Assembly: GCA_021401465.1 (NCBI GenBank)
Contig: JADDMT010000029.1
Location: 124,001 to 188,000 of the forward strand
Source of the DNA: Teratosphaeria epicoccoides
Lineage: Eukaryota; Ascomycota; Dothideomycetes; Mycosphaerellales; Teratosphaeriaceae
DNA: 64,000 bases
Reading direction: 5' to 3'
The position numbers were made by a program, and so were the translations under genes. The notes under the pieces were generated by a model that searched no databases, was not told the DNA's origin, and worked only from the letters and a program-made list of their open reading frames with translations. Each line of letters begins with the position of its first letter. Position 1 is the stretch's first letter. Positions 23,706-34,300 of this stretch are shown here, piece by piece.

Positions 23706-24814
23706 TCACTGTCCACTGCCCGCCCCGTCCGTCTCAGAGATCCTGAAGACATACTTCACCGCACTTGCCGTCCCATCTTTCAGCCTCTCCAACGCACTCT
23801 GAATGCCTCCCAAGCCCCCCGCCACTACTTCCTGCGGCTGCGGCTTGAACCAGCCCTGCTCCAGAGCTCTCGTGAGATACCTCGAATAGACAAACCCGAG
23901 ATCCTTCAGCGGCCCGTGAACAGCACCAACATGCGTCGTACTCTGCTTGACCGTCTCGTCAAACTCTTCGTGCTTGCCTGTCCAGCCGGCTGGCGGAGGA
24001 AGCACGAATGTTGCATTGCCACCTTGCGCTTCCAAGACCTTTGAAATGTTGACGTGGCTGTTCTTCTCTGACACTGCATCGTAAGCGTGATACAGCTGCT
24101 GCCCCTTCAATGCATCTTTGATGCCCTGGACAACTGCCGCGTCACCTTTGCGGTAGTCAACAATGGTGTCGCCTTTGGAGCGATCAATCATCTTCTCCAC
24201 GTGCTCTTGCGCTCTGCCTGCCACTGCAATGATCGGGTGAATGTTTGACCTTTTTGCAAGTTGGATGACATATGAGCCGACCGCTGACGCGCCTCCGTAG
24301 ACGACGAGCGGGATCGGCTTCGTCGCTGGAGAGAATGCATGTGGCAGGTTCAGATGGTTGTTCGCATAGAGACCCACTGCGGCTGTGAGATACGCCAGCG
24401 GAAGTGCTGCTCCATCTGCGAAACACATTCTGTCAGCTCACCACCCCAATGACAGTCTCAAGTACTCCTCTCACCCTCAAACGTCGCCTTCTCTGGCAGC
24501 AAAAACGTCGTATGCGCCCACGCAACCGCATACTCTGCATAACTCCCACCCGGCTTCAGCATTTCATGGAACGCCGCTACCCGATCCCCTTTCTTGAACT
24601 CCTCCACACCCTCACCCACTTCGTGAACGGTGCCAGCAATGTCATCGCCTTGGTTGAGCGGCGGCTGGTCGGGCATCCATTCCGGGAGTTTCCAGTCCTT
24701 GGGATTGGACCCAGAGACAGCGACCTTGATCACGACTTGGCCCGGCTGTGCTTGAGGAATGGGCGAGTCGACGATGGTGACCTTTGGGCCTTTGGAGATG
24801 ATGGCTTCTTTCAT
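23706..24814 (-). CDS. Medium-chain dehydrogenase/quinone oxidoreductase-like protein
   Basis: Exons 24814-24475 and 24415-23706 join in phase to 349 aa. The 59-nt intron ends at TTCGCAG, giving KATFEDGAALPLAYLTA, which is the standard junction in the family. An acceptor 14 bases upstream would break the frame. The N-terminal GroES-like fold contains GSNPKDWK and GDDIAGTVHEVGEGV; the NAD(P)-binding fold starts at VVYGGASAVGSYVIQLAK. Zinc-ligand cysteines of classical alcohol dehydrogenases are absent, so it belongs with the zinc-free enoyl reductases and quinone oxidoreductases, including the trans-enoyl reductases of fungal polyketide clusters. No polyketide synthase is nearby, so a stand-alone cytosolic reductase is more likely. 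It is transcribed in the same direction as the flavoenzyme, with 272 bp between them. Confidence 0.88.
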
Positions 24815-25228
24815 GTTGGGCGAGATGGATCTGGCTGTGCTGTCAGTGTCTTCAATCGATTTATGGCTTGCGAACAGGCGGCATGAAAGGTTTGACAGTT
24901 GAAGAGAAATTCTTTGGGATATACTTGCGATCAGCTTACAAATGCAATGCTATCTGTGCATTGCGTGATGCTATTATCCTGCATGTGAGCTCCGACATCT
25001 TCTGTGAGCTTCGCAGAGAAGCGGAGATGTGCGTGAGCTTTGACATTGCATTCCCCAGCGCAGTGGGCCTGTCCTACCCATCTCGAGACGATAGCTCGCT
25101 CAACATGATCTCATTACTGGTTGTGTCTCTGGTCCATGGCTCTATCCTTGCAAAGCGCTTGCGCAATGAAGTGGTAGGGGAAGAGTCCGGACGACAATTT
25201 CTGACTGACATTCACAGCCCTAGATTGC

Positions 25229-25263
<35 letters not shown>

Positions 25264-25439
25264 GAGAGAGAGCAAAGGATCGCCAGCAGATCGCTGGACT
25301 GGATAGATCCACACAAGATACGGGTACAAACAACGAACAGCCACCTCTATCGCGCTACCGGAACCCTCTTGACGACATACACGACTCCCACCCGCCCTTT
25401 TGCACCCTATTCCCTCCGACTTCCAACCTCGCCGAAGCC
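24815..25439. other. Intergenic with a GA microsatellite
   Basis: It spans the 5' side of the dehydrogenase gene and the 3' side of the small secreted protein gene. It contains the GA repeat at about 25230-25271. I see no gene. Confidence 0.5.
25229..25271. repeat. GA dinucleotide microsatellite
   Basis: About 20 GA units are broken once by GGG near the middle. It lies about 170 bp downstream of the stop of the small secreted protein gene on the minus strand and may fall in its 3' UTR. Confidence 0.95.
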
Positions 25440-25868
25440 TCAGCAGCGTGTATCGCGCTTCTGCGGCAGCTCCTTGACCGAAAACGACTGGACGTAGAGA
25501 TTCAGGCAGCGTTGATCGTCTGGGGTGACTTCGTTGGGTTGATAGGTCCAGCCTCCAGACGTGTCGCAGTCCTTGTTGACAAACAACTGAACTTGCCACT
25601 TATCGTTGCCTTCAAATTGGATGCTCTTGGCCTCGCCGTGCTCGAGGTTGTAGCACTCTTCTGCCTTGACTTTGTTCTCAATCTTTTCATGCAAGACCCC
25701 ATGGTCCGTCACGCAGCTCTCCAATGGGTACGCGTCCAAAGTCCAGGGCAGCAGGAGGCAGCCTCTCTTTTCGCTGGGGACAGGATCGCGTTTGACGATT
25801 TCTCCTATCTGGGGCGCCGCGAAGGCGAGGCCGGCGGTGGCGATGACCAAGACCTGAGAGAAATGCAT
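25440..25868 (-). CDS. Small secreted cysteine-rich protein
   Basis: A single-exon frame of 142 aa. Residues 1-18 form a clear signal peptide (MHFSQVLVIATAGLAFAAP), with likely cleavage after an Ala near position 17-18. Two Lys-Arg pairs at 26-27 and 34-35 could be Kex2 sites removing a short propeptide. Six cysteines lie at 37, 52, 72, 101, 121 and the final residue 142, consistent with three disulfides. There is no membrane segment or GPI signal. I do not recognise a family. Size, secretion and even cysteine count fit fungal secreted effectors, antimicrobial or cell-surface proteins, but function cannot be told from sequence. It stands alone in a gene-poor stretch. Confidence 0.75.
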   Translation of the reverse strand: MHFSQVLVIATAGLAFAAPQIGEIVKRDPVPSEKRGCLLLPWTLDAYPLESCVTDHGVLHEKIENKVKAEECYNLEHGEAKSIQFEGNDKWQVQLFVNKDCDTSGGWTYQPNEVTPDDQRCLNLYVQSFSVKELPQKRDTRC

Positions 25869-28196
25869 CTTTGTGTCTGAAGTTCGATTTTTGGCCTGCT
25901 TGGGGTCTGTCGTGCTTGACGGTTGTTTTGCGTGCTTGAACTGGTGCTACTAGCGGTGATTGTCGTGGTGGTGTGAGATGGCTCTGACATCGAGACGAGA
26001 GGGCGCGATCATGGGCATACTTATATATGGTAGACCTCGCCTAAACTACGCGATGCTACCTTGGCACTCTCCTCCTCGTGAGGCCACATATGAGTCCCTG
26101 GCGACACAGCCACCCACCAGCCGTTGTTTCGGTCGCCGGGACAGAGATATAAAAGGAGCTCGTGGGTTGATGCCAGCACTTCAAGGCCGTGGGAAGCTTC
26201 GCGTCGTGCTTGTACACCGGCTCCAGGCGAAGGTGACCTGTTCCGCAATCCGTCGTCGATCATTTTTAGCATTGACAACGTTGCAAACGTGGGTTGCCAT
26301 GGAGGTGCAGGGGTCTCACAATACGAGCCGTGGTATTGGAAGGCAGTGCATTGCGGAATGGTCGGCTCTCCAATGTTCCACACAGCAACATCCTGACCGC
26401 CCTAGCCGCCATGGGGTGCCAAATGCATGATGCCTCGACTACTCGACCACAATAGCGTCGCTCTTCATCGTCGCGTGGTGCCACCGATGCCCGAACTTCC
26501 AGATGTTCCGTCGCAGATGTCATTGCCAGACGACCCGGTCCATCGTCCTTCCAGTGGTCTCATATCCCCGAGACATCGAGCATTTGCAGCAGCGCAGGCA
26601 CATGCTCCGGCCCATCTTGGAGCAAGCTTCCAAGAAAGCAGATCCTACAGTGGCGAGTGATCCCCAAGTCCACCGGAGTCGACACAGCAACCCAATCGGT
26701 GATACAGATTGGCGTGGCAGTCAGTGTGTGCTCTGTGGTCATGTTTGATGCAGACTACGAGTAATGCAGCAGACCGTTGTCCATCAGACTTTGCTGTCAA
26801 CATCTCGCAACGCGCTTCCCCCAACCACTGTGCATCTGTTTCGCATCAAGGTGTCAACACCTCAGATAAGTCTGATGAGCATCGCGATGCGGCCGACCAG
26901 GTGAATCACGAGGGCTAAATACGAGTAGTTCCGTGTTCATGCCAGGGCCTGCCCTCATCGATACGGTTCAGTCCAAAACACCATCTCTTCCGCCGCCTTA
27001 TGCCGGTCGGTATGCTCGATCTGCTTCTACACGGCTTGGTCGCCGCCGAGTAGACCGCGTTTCTGGATCGCGACGGTAAAGCAACAAGCATAAGTTCAAA
27101 GTCATGTCTTCGCCCTCGGCCTCTGACCCACTGACCTGATCCCTTCCTGAGACCGTCGGTAGGCAGGAAATCTTCGTGATCATCTCTATCAACCATCATC
27201 ACCAAACTTACAGCGACTCCACGGGCTGGTCATGGATGATTTTCCTCTTGGAGCCTCAGTGTATCATGATGATTGCCCAGCAGTGTTTCGATGTCAGAAG
27301 AGCTATTTCACATGGTCACAGCCATGGCCATGCCGCCTGATCGCGGTCGAAACGAGAACGAGTAAATAAGAAAAGATGAAACCGAGTTGCCCCGGAAGTC
27401 CAGCGTCCGCTCATCTGCCATCGTATCGCAGCGGGAGATGTCCTGTTTGGATTCTGCGGACTAACCACAGACTTCAGCGAGCTATACGACGGCGAATCCC
27501 AGTCATACGTATCGGCAAGCACTCGAGCTTCGCAGCAGCAGCTGAGCGTAACAGCCATTCAGCGAAAGGTCGATCATCAAGCCAGACTCATGTCGCAGTG
27601 AAAGTCATACCGGTTGCTTCAAAGCACAACACCACGGATCATGTGCTGCTTCGCCACTCATGGGCTACTTGGATCGGACCACCTCTTGAGTTCGTTGACT
27701 GGTCAGTGCCGCGTATTGTCTTGCAAGTTGAAGTTCATGCAGCCGTTTGCCTGTCGTAGCACAAGGCTGTGTGTAGCTCAGCCCAGTCCCGATGAGTTTA
27801 TCCTGTATACATGAACCGCTTTTGACGTTCTCCAATGCTACCGTCTTGAGTATACAACACTTCGACGCGAGCTTAATCTCAGCTACCTTTGCAGATGCCT
27901 CGAGAAGAACGGACAGCATTTCAACCTCCACAATCCGGGACGTAATCCTACCATCGGCGGACCGAAGGCTCGTCTCGTTTTCCACACCCGCAGAAGCACG
28001 CTCACAACCAGATCGCACGTAATGCCTGTCTTCCAGCCTTTGAACGTCGACGAGCGGAAGTCGTGGGTCCTGCATCGTCTAAGGTCTCTCGAGCGTCAAT
28101 TTTATCCACACACGATGCCTTATCCTATTGCCAGGTCTTTCCCCCAATGACCAGACCCGATTACATTAGAAGGCCATGAGCATACAGTGAACAAGA
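25869..28196. other. Gene-poor region, nothing supportable
   Basis: About 2.3 kb upstream of the secreted protein gene. Many short open frames of 60-156 codons occur on both strands, mutually overlapping, with no motif I recognise. No repeats were seen. Confidence 0.45.
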
Positions 28197-28585
28197 CCCT
28201 GTGATTCCAGCAGGCACATTGTATGTCGACGAAGTATGCATCAATCAAGGCAACGAGGACGAGAAGGCCAGTCAGGTGGATATCATGCACGTTACCCATC
28301 TATAGGCTCGAGGTCGTTGCACATTCGTACGTTGAAAGGTAGTTCTTGCAGCATCAGCGATCGTTCAGCAAGAGCCCTCACTGATACTTTGTGACACATG
28401 GGAAAGAGGTTGAATACGCTCGAAACAGCCCAGTGTCCAAGGGGCTCAGCGACACAGCTCAGGACATAAGGACTGATTGGGAATGGTGTGCATGGACACC
28501 GCGAAAAGCAGCTCTTGCTCGCGAGCCGAAGCTCTTCTTTTGCAGTCCGCTCGTATCGACGGAGAGGACAAGCTGCCTCGTGTAA
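28197..28585 (+). pseudogene. HET-domain (heterokaryon incompatibility) gene relic
   Basis: The plus strand encodes GTLYVDEVCINQGNEDEKAS followed by QVDIMHVTHL, closely matching the HET core in which L-W-V/I-D-A-I-C-I-N-Q is followed by an E-K-x-x-Q-V block. A stop (TAG at 28301-28303) interrupts the next conserved part, after which ARGRCTFV continues in the same frame where an intact gene reads RARxTFVWLG. Further on, 28391-28585 has WCAWTPRKAALAREPKLFFC, which resembles the W-T-x-Q-E-x-x-L-A segment of HET proteins. No start codon, no YxALSYxWG motif and no continuous frame are present, so this is a decayed fragment. The downstream part is less certain than the core. Confidence 0.55.
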
Positions 28586-29949
28586 TGAGATATTCACGGA
28601 CTTCGGATGCTTCGGACCCCTTTGAGTAGTGACCAGATGCCGACATGGGTGAAGTTGTCCAAATAAGTCTCAAGCGAGCCTACCCCAGGAATACTTGGGT
28701 CTCACATAGGGTTGAGAAGATCAATACACGCACCGAATGCCTCAGTGTGGCAATCTGAACGTCCGAGTGGCTTTGAACTCCAATAAAAATAATGTCCAAG
28801 CCGCGCCACCAGTATTCCGAAAGTGATCCAGAGGAATACTGCTAGGCCATGGGTCGGAATCAGATTAGACGAGGTCTTCCGCCGCACTTGGTTTGAAGGC
28901 CGACAAGGTCTGCTCCTATGTGAATTTTGGTTGCGGCAACACAAGCGGCAAAGATAGCAATGAGAAGGTGCTGCATCTTCTGTGCCACGCAATGAGTCTG
29001 CATAGGCAAGATTCAGATGCCTGAACAAAACATACGCTTGTCAACCAATCCTTTAGATGATATCCAGAGATTCAAAGCGGTCGTTGTCGTCCACCTGGTG
29101 AATGGTAAGTCACAGAACAGCAGCGTAGACCCCTGACTCAGGAAATAAATAGATTCTCGCGTGTCTTTGCACAGCAAGACCGTCCTGAACTCTGTCTCGA
29201 TTGTGCCCTTTGCCTGAAGATCACTCACTGCCTCCGTTCGGATGCTCGCGGCTCGACCAAGCAGCCATATGCTGAGTTCTGGCCCGCGATGAAGGATCGT
29301 CAAACCACGTTGTTGGCATGGTGAGTGTGCCACGATGCAGGTCGGATAGCGTCTGCTGGGACAATATACATGAATCTACATCGATGTCTCGCAAGACCCG
29401 ATCGACATGCACATGTCATTTGATAGCTCAATTCCGACTGCCGCTGGTCGCCGCGGCTTCGCAGACCACAGACGGGACCGTACAGCTCTTTCGTCAGCAG
29501 CGAGTGCAATCGGCATTATCTCTCTATCTACACATGCGAGCAATCAGGGCGCGGACATGAGATCGTGTTGATATCGCACGGGTGAGAACTACATCTGGCT
29601 TCCGTCGGCGATCATGTCCACATTCACCGCTCTCGAGTCCCCGTGGTCCTTATCGACTCACCCTCGGAGTTGGTCGATTCGAACGTGGCGATAGTCCCTC
29701 AGGGCAGAAGTAGGTTCGTCGATAGGCAACCTACAAGTAACTCATGATTAGCTGGAGAACACCACTTCTCCCCAGCAGGTAGGCCTTCCATGTTCCACAT
29801 ACAGTTCTGCAAGACATCCACTTATACAAATCCACAATGGCCACCGAGACCCAAACCCAAACAACCAAGCTCAACGCGATCAGCTGATCTCCCAGCCACT
29901 GACACTACCATGCGGCCTCACCCTGCCAAACCGCCTCGTCAAATGCCCC
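28586..29949. other. Gene-poor region, nothing supportable
   Basis: Short minus-strand frames at 28702-29028 and 29013-29333 could be remnants of a coding gene, but I could not link them by plausible introns or match them to a family. The last about 110 bp before 29950 probably belong to the 5' end of the next gene. Confidence 0.4.
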
Positions 29950-31278
29950 ATGCAAGAAACGCAAGCCGAAGCGCCTTGGTTCGACCCACCAGAGACATTC
30001 CAAACCCTCTACCGAACCTGGAGCGAGTCGCAGTACGGCCTCCTTATCACAGGCCAAGTGCAGATCGACCGACGCTTCCTGAGCATCGCGGGCGACGTGT
30101 GCACGCACGAGAAGAGCCTGGAGCCCCACGTGCTCGCCAAGTGGAAGCGGTGGGCGCAGATGGCTCAGAAAGACGGCACGCCTTGTCTCGTGCAGCTCGC
30201 GCATCCCGGGAGGATGAGTCCGGCTGGCGCGGGCATCAGACCCGCGGGCACGAGGGCGCTGTGCCCGAGCGAGGTGCCTGTGGAGCTAGGCGACACCTGG
30301 CTCGACAAGATGGCCGTCGGCCAGAATCTCGGCGTGCCGCAAGCCATGACAGCCGCGGAGATCGACGAGGTGATCGCCAAGTTCGTGCACGGCGCCCTCG
30401 TGGCCCGCGACGCCGGCTTCAGCGGGTGCCAAACCCACGCCGCCCACGGCTTCCTCGTCTCGCAGTTCCTGTCCCCCCGCACGAACCGCCGCACCGACGC
30501 CTACGGCGGCACGCCCTCGAGACGCCTGCACCTCCTCCAGACCCTCGTGGCCGAGATCCGCAAAGCCTGTCCGCGCCCGTACTGTCTCGGCGTCAAGCTC
30601 AACAGCGCCGACTACATGGATCCGGGTCTCGGGCTCGAAGCGTCGGAAGCCCTGGCCCAGGTCCACTGGCTCCGCACCAGCGGGCTGGTCGACGTGGTCG
30701 AGATCAGCGGCGGCAATGCCGAGCAGAAGCACTCGGGCCTGCACAACTCGTTCGGCGCGAGGACGCTCTCGCGCGGCGTGGAGATGCGAGAGAGTACTAG
30801 GATCCGGGAGGCGTTCTACACGGACTTTGCGTCGAGGGTCATGGAGATGGACTCTGAAGTCCCCGTGCAGCTTTCCGGGGGGTTCAGGAGCAGGACGGGG
30901 ATGGCCGATGCGATTTACTCTCGCACTTGCGACTTGATAGGGCTGGGACGCGCGGCTGTGCTGGAGCCGGAGCTGCCGCGGAAGGTCTTGCTGAATCCGC
31001 CGTGGGATGATGAGGGGGCTGTGGCGGTGAGCCATGTTATTCGGGGACAGTGGTTTGCGAAGATGATCCCGGGTAGAGTTGTTGGAGGGGGGTTGCCGAT
31101 TCAGTTTTTTTATTATAATATGAGACGGTTGGGGAAGGGATTGAGGAGTGATCCTGATATCAGTATCCCCGGCGTGATTTTCGCGAATCTTGTGGAGACG
31201 CTGCAGAAAGGGTGGTCAGGGATATTGCAGAGCTGGCTTTCGGCTTTCAGTGGTGGCGAAAAGGCGCACGAGGAGTAG
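29950..31278 (+). CDS. NADH:flavin oxidoreductase, old yellow enzyme family
   Basis: From the first in-frame ATG (29950) the frame encodes 442 aa without an intron. It is an FMN-dependent TIM-barrel ene-reductase: LVQLAHPGRMS, the substrate/FMN motif HAAHGFLVSQFLSP, then TNRRTDAYGG and the phosphate-binding GLGRAAV are in the expected order. A C-terminal extension of about 90 residues includes a hydrophobic segment near IPIQFFYYNM. The conserved N-terminal strand, LPCGLTLPNRLVKCPM, lies partly upstream of this ATG in the same frame (from about 29870), and no in-frame ATG precedes it back to a stop at 29749. An ATG at 29837 in good context is out of frame by one base. So the true start is unresolved: a one-base deletion, a sequence error or an unseen 5' exon are all possible. 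Confidence 0.85.
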   Translation: MQETQAEAPWFDPPETFQTLYRTWSESQYGLLITGQVQIDRRFLSIAGDVCTHEKSLEPHVLAKWKRWAQMAQKDGTPCLVQLAHPGRMSPAGAGIRPAGTRALCPSEVPVELGDTWLDKMAVGQNLGVPQAMTAAEIDEVIAKFVHGALVARDAGFSGCQTHAAHGFLVSQFLSPRTNRRTDAYGGTPSRRLHLLQTLVAEIRKACPRPYCLGVKLNSADYMDPGLGLEASEALAQVHWLRTSGLVDVVEISGGNAEQKHSGLHNSFGARTLSRGVEMRESTRIREAFYTDFASRVMEMDSEVPVQLSGGFRSRTGMADAIYSRTCDLIGLGRAAVLEPELPRKVLLNPPWDDEGAVAVSHVIRGQWFAKMIPGRVVGGGLPIQFFYYNMRRLGKGLRSDPDISIPGVIFANLVETLQKGWSGILQSWLSAFSGGEKAHEE

Positions 31279-31325
31279 ATGGCTATGAGTGCACGAGACG
31301 ACAGAATTGGGATACCAGGTGACGA

Positions 31326-34300
31326 CTAAATACTAGCCCTCCTCTCCGCAACCCCTCTCCTAAAATCTCCGCTCCCCTCCCTCCCCTCTCCCTCGCCCAC
31401 AGCCCCCGAAAAATCCGGCAACAACCCCTCCCCCCTCAACCCCTCCAAATACTTCTTTGCAAACAGATACCCGACCTGGTAAATCTCATCAAACTTGTTA
31501 AACTCCAACGTCCCATAGGGCTCGATTGGCGGCCTCATGTACCTCACTCCCGCCATCCCCTTCGCCCTTTCCAAGGCATCGACCGAAGAAACATACGCGA
31601 GCCGGGCCTGGATTTCCGAGAGCGTGGGCGGGTTCGGGTGGGAAGAGAAGGGGTTCCAGCGGTTGAGCGAGGCCCAGAAGCCGGAGAGCGAGTCCCCGTA
31701 GTCCTGGGGGGAGTCGTCGTCGAGGGCGCCGACGTCGACGGCGAAGATTTGGTCGGCCCCGAGGTTTTTCATGTGTTGGACTGTGAGGTTGTCTGTGTAT
31801 CCGCCGTCGAGCAACATGTTGCCTTCGTCGCACATCGGCGGCAATAACCCGGCTAGACTCATGCTCGCGCGGATATACCGCCACACGTACCCGCTCGTAT
31901 GTATCTCGCTGCGACTCTTGGAGATGTTCGTACTGTTGCAATAGTAGTCCAGCCAGAAGTCTTCAATCTGGCTGTCCCCAAAGGTCTTGAAAATGCCTCG
32001 GTTGAATTCGTGGCCTGTCGTGTACGATGCAGAAGGGTACGTGACATCTAATGCAAACCGCCACATGCTCGCCATGCGGCCTGCAAACTTCTTTACACGC
32101 CCATACATGGGCACCACATCGGCATCTTGCGCGTAGACGGCGCCGACGAACGCCCCGATAGACGTCCCGCCCACAATGTCGATGGGGAGACCCGCTTCTT
32201 CTAAGGCGCGGATGACGCCAACGTGCGCGCACCCACGAGCGCCGCCACCGCCGAGCACGATGCCGACAGATTTGCCGCAGAGTCGGCGTGCAAGCCGGTG
32301 GAAGTCTCCTTTGAAGGGCGTTTGAGAGGAGTAGAGCGGGGTTTGGCGAACACGACGGCTGGTGTATTTGTGGATTTCTGCTTGGAGGACTTGGACACGC
32401 TGTTTCAAAGCGTTGCCGAAGCGTTTCCCGCTAGGTGGGCTGTGAACAGGCCCTTCTGGTGCGCTGCGGAAATTCATTTGAACGTGGTGGTGTCCGCCGT
32501 TGATCCAGGGACGGTTTCGAAGCCAGGCTCGTGTGGTTCCTGCAGGAGAGTAACGCTCTGCGTGCAGTAACACCAATTCCTTTCGTGCTGTAGTTTTGGT
32601 GGTAAGCAGGAAGCGCTCGTACTCGCCGATGGCTGGTGAGCCTTCCGCCAGACCGATGAGGTAAATGCAATCGGCCTGACTGATGCATGTCTGGGTCCAC
32701 GGCGACTTGACTGACGTATCTGCCACATATAGAACAAGCCCGTACTTCTCTTCAAGGTCAGCCAGGTATTGACTCAGCTTCAGCTTTCCCATTCTACTGA
32801 AAGCGTGCCTGCCGAGGTGATTCAGGATCGCACTTTGATTGAGCGTGCTGACGCCGTTCAACGTGCCTATCTGCACGAGAGCCGATTGCAGCTTATTGCC
32901 GAATTCGACGACGGGCACACCACTGGTGCAAGGTATGATGGCAACAGTCCTCAGATTCTTCGTCGACGTGATCCGGGGCCGCGAGACGGACAACTTGCTC
33001 TCTTGCAGCGCAGGCTCGCTCATTGGGTTCTCGACCAAAGCCCTCATTCTACTCGCGATGATCTTGGAAACCTTGATGGTGATGCCTGGGTGTTCTTGTG
33101 CTAAGCTGTTGAACAGCGTCTTTGGAAACTTTGCCAGTTCTGTGTCCCGTATTGCATGCAGGGTACCTGGCCTGGTCGATTCCGTCAACACCTCCAGCTC
33201 CCCTACACTATCGCCCTGTCCGTACTCGCCGATCACCTTCATCTTGCCATCTTCGCTTTCCTGTATGGCTCTCAGCCGGCCATTGAGAACGATGTAGATC
33301 GCATCGCTCTCGTCTTTCTGGTGGTAAATGGCTTGACCAGCATTGACCTGTACCCACTCAAGTGCAAAGTCAATGTGCAGAATTAGTCGAGGTAGTAAAC
33401 TCGTGATACGCTTCGCCATTGTCAAAAGCACGATTGGATATCGCTCGACAATCCTCTCGATGGCTAATCGAGGTAGAAAGCCGACATAAACATCGGTTTT
33501 TGCCGTTACATCGATGAACGACCTGTGCGCAGACACAGTCCCAAGGTATCCAGCCAGTCCTCCTGGCTTTATCATGAAGAGGCTCTTCGATTTCTGCTTC
33601 GCACTCTTCTGCCTGTCATTCGGTCCCTTTGACCTCGAACGAGAAGCTGAGCTACGCCTGCCTCCCGCTTGTCCCATGAGCTCGGGAAATTCTAGTTTGT
33701 GCTTCGTGGGCGAGGTGCCTAGCATGTCTTTGCCTCCCCCATCATCTTCCACAGAGGCGCTGACATCTAAGAAGCCGTCTATCACGTAGTACAGACCAGG
33801 ATTGCGTTCGCCTTCTTCAACCAGCACCGAGCCTTTTGGGAAGTATACAATCTCTACCTCGTTCTTCAATTCGTCCAGAATGTTGACAGAGCCGCCGATA
33901 CTGTATGCTGATGCTGAAGCAACAGAGTCCAGATCGTCGGACGACCCTTCATACGGGTCCATGAAGCCAAACGCGTTATTGAAGACGGCACTATTGCGCC
34001 TCGGGTCGAACGACACTAATCGAGGTGACTGGGCTGCAGACTGTGGCCCTTTCCATGCATCCTTGTTATTTGCCAAGCCAATCGATCTGGCGACGCACTC
34101 CATAATTGACTCTCGGAAGAGCAGATCTTCGTCCAAGGACTCCTGTCGGTGCACATGTGCTCTTGGGCCTTGATCCTGGTCTAGATGGTCCGTCTCGTTG
34201 ACATCTAGCATACCGCCTGCTGTCCCATTAGCTACTCTTGGCGCATGGTATGGCTGGGAGAAGCTGCTGGGTTGATTTTTGCGTCCAGGAGTTCGAGCTG

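Noticed and set aside
21404..25868. Possible secondary-metabolite cluster (flavoenzyme, zinc-free dehydrogenase, secreted protein)
   Set aside because: No polyketide synthase, NRPS, terpene cyclase, transporter or regulator in the stretch; three unrelated neighbours explain it better.
27770..27810. TAGCTCAGCCCAG word resembling a tRNA A-box
   Set aside because: No T-arm or stem partner at the required distance.
28702..29412. Minus-strand frames that could be exons of one gene
   Set aside because: I could not find donor/acceptor pairs linking them in phase or any known domain; possibly another relic.
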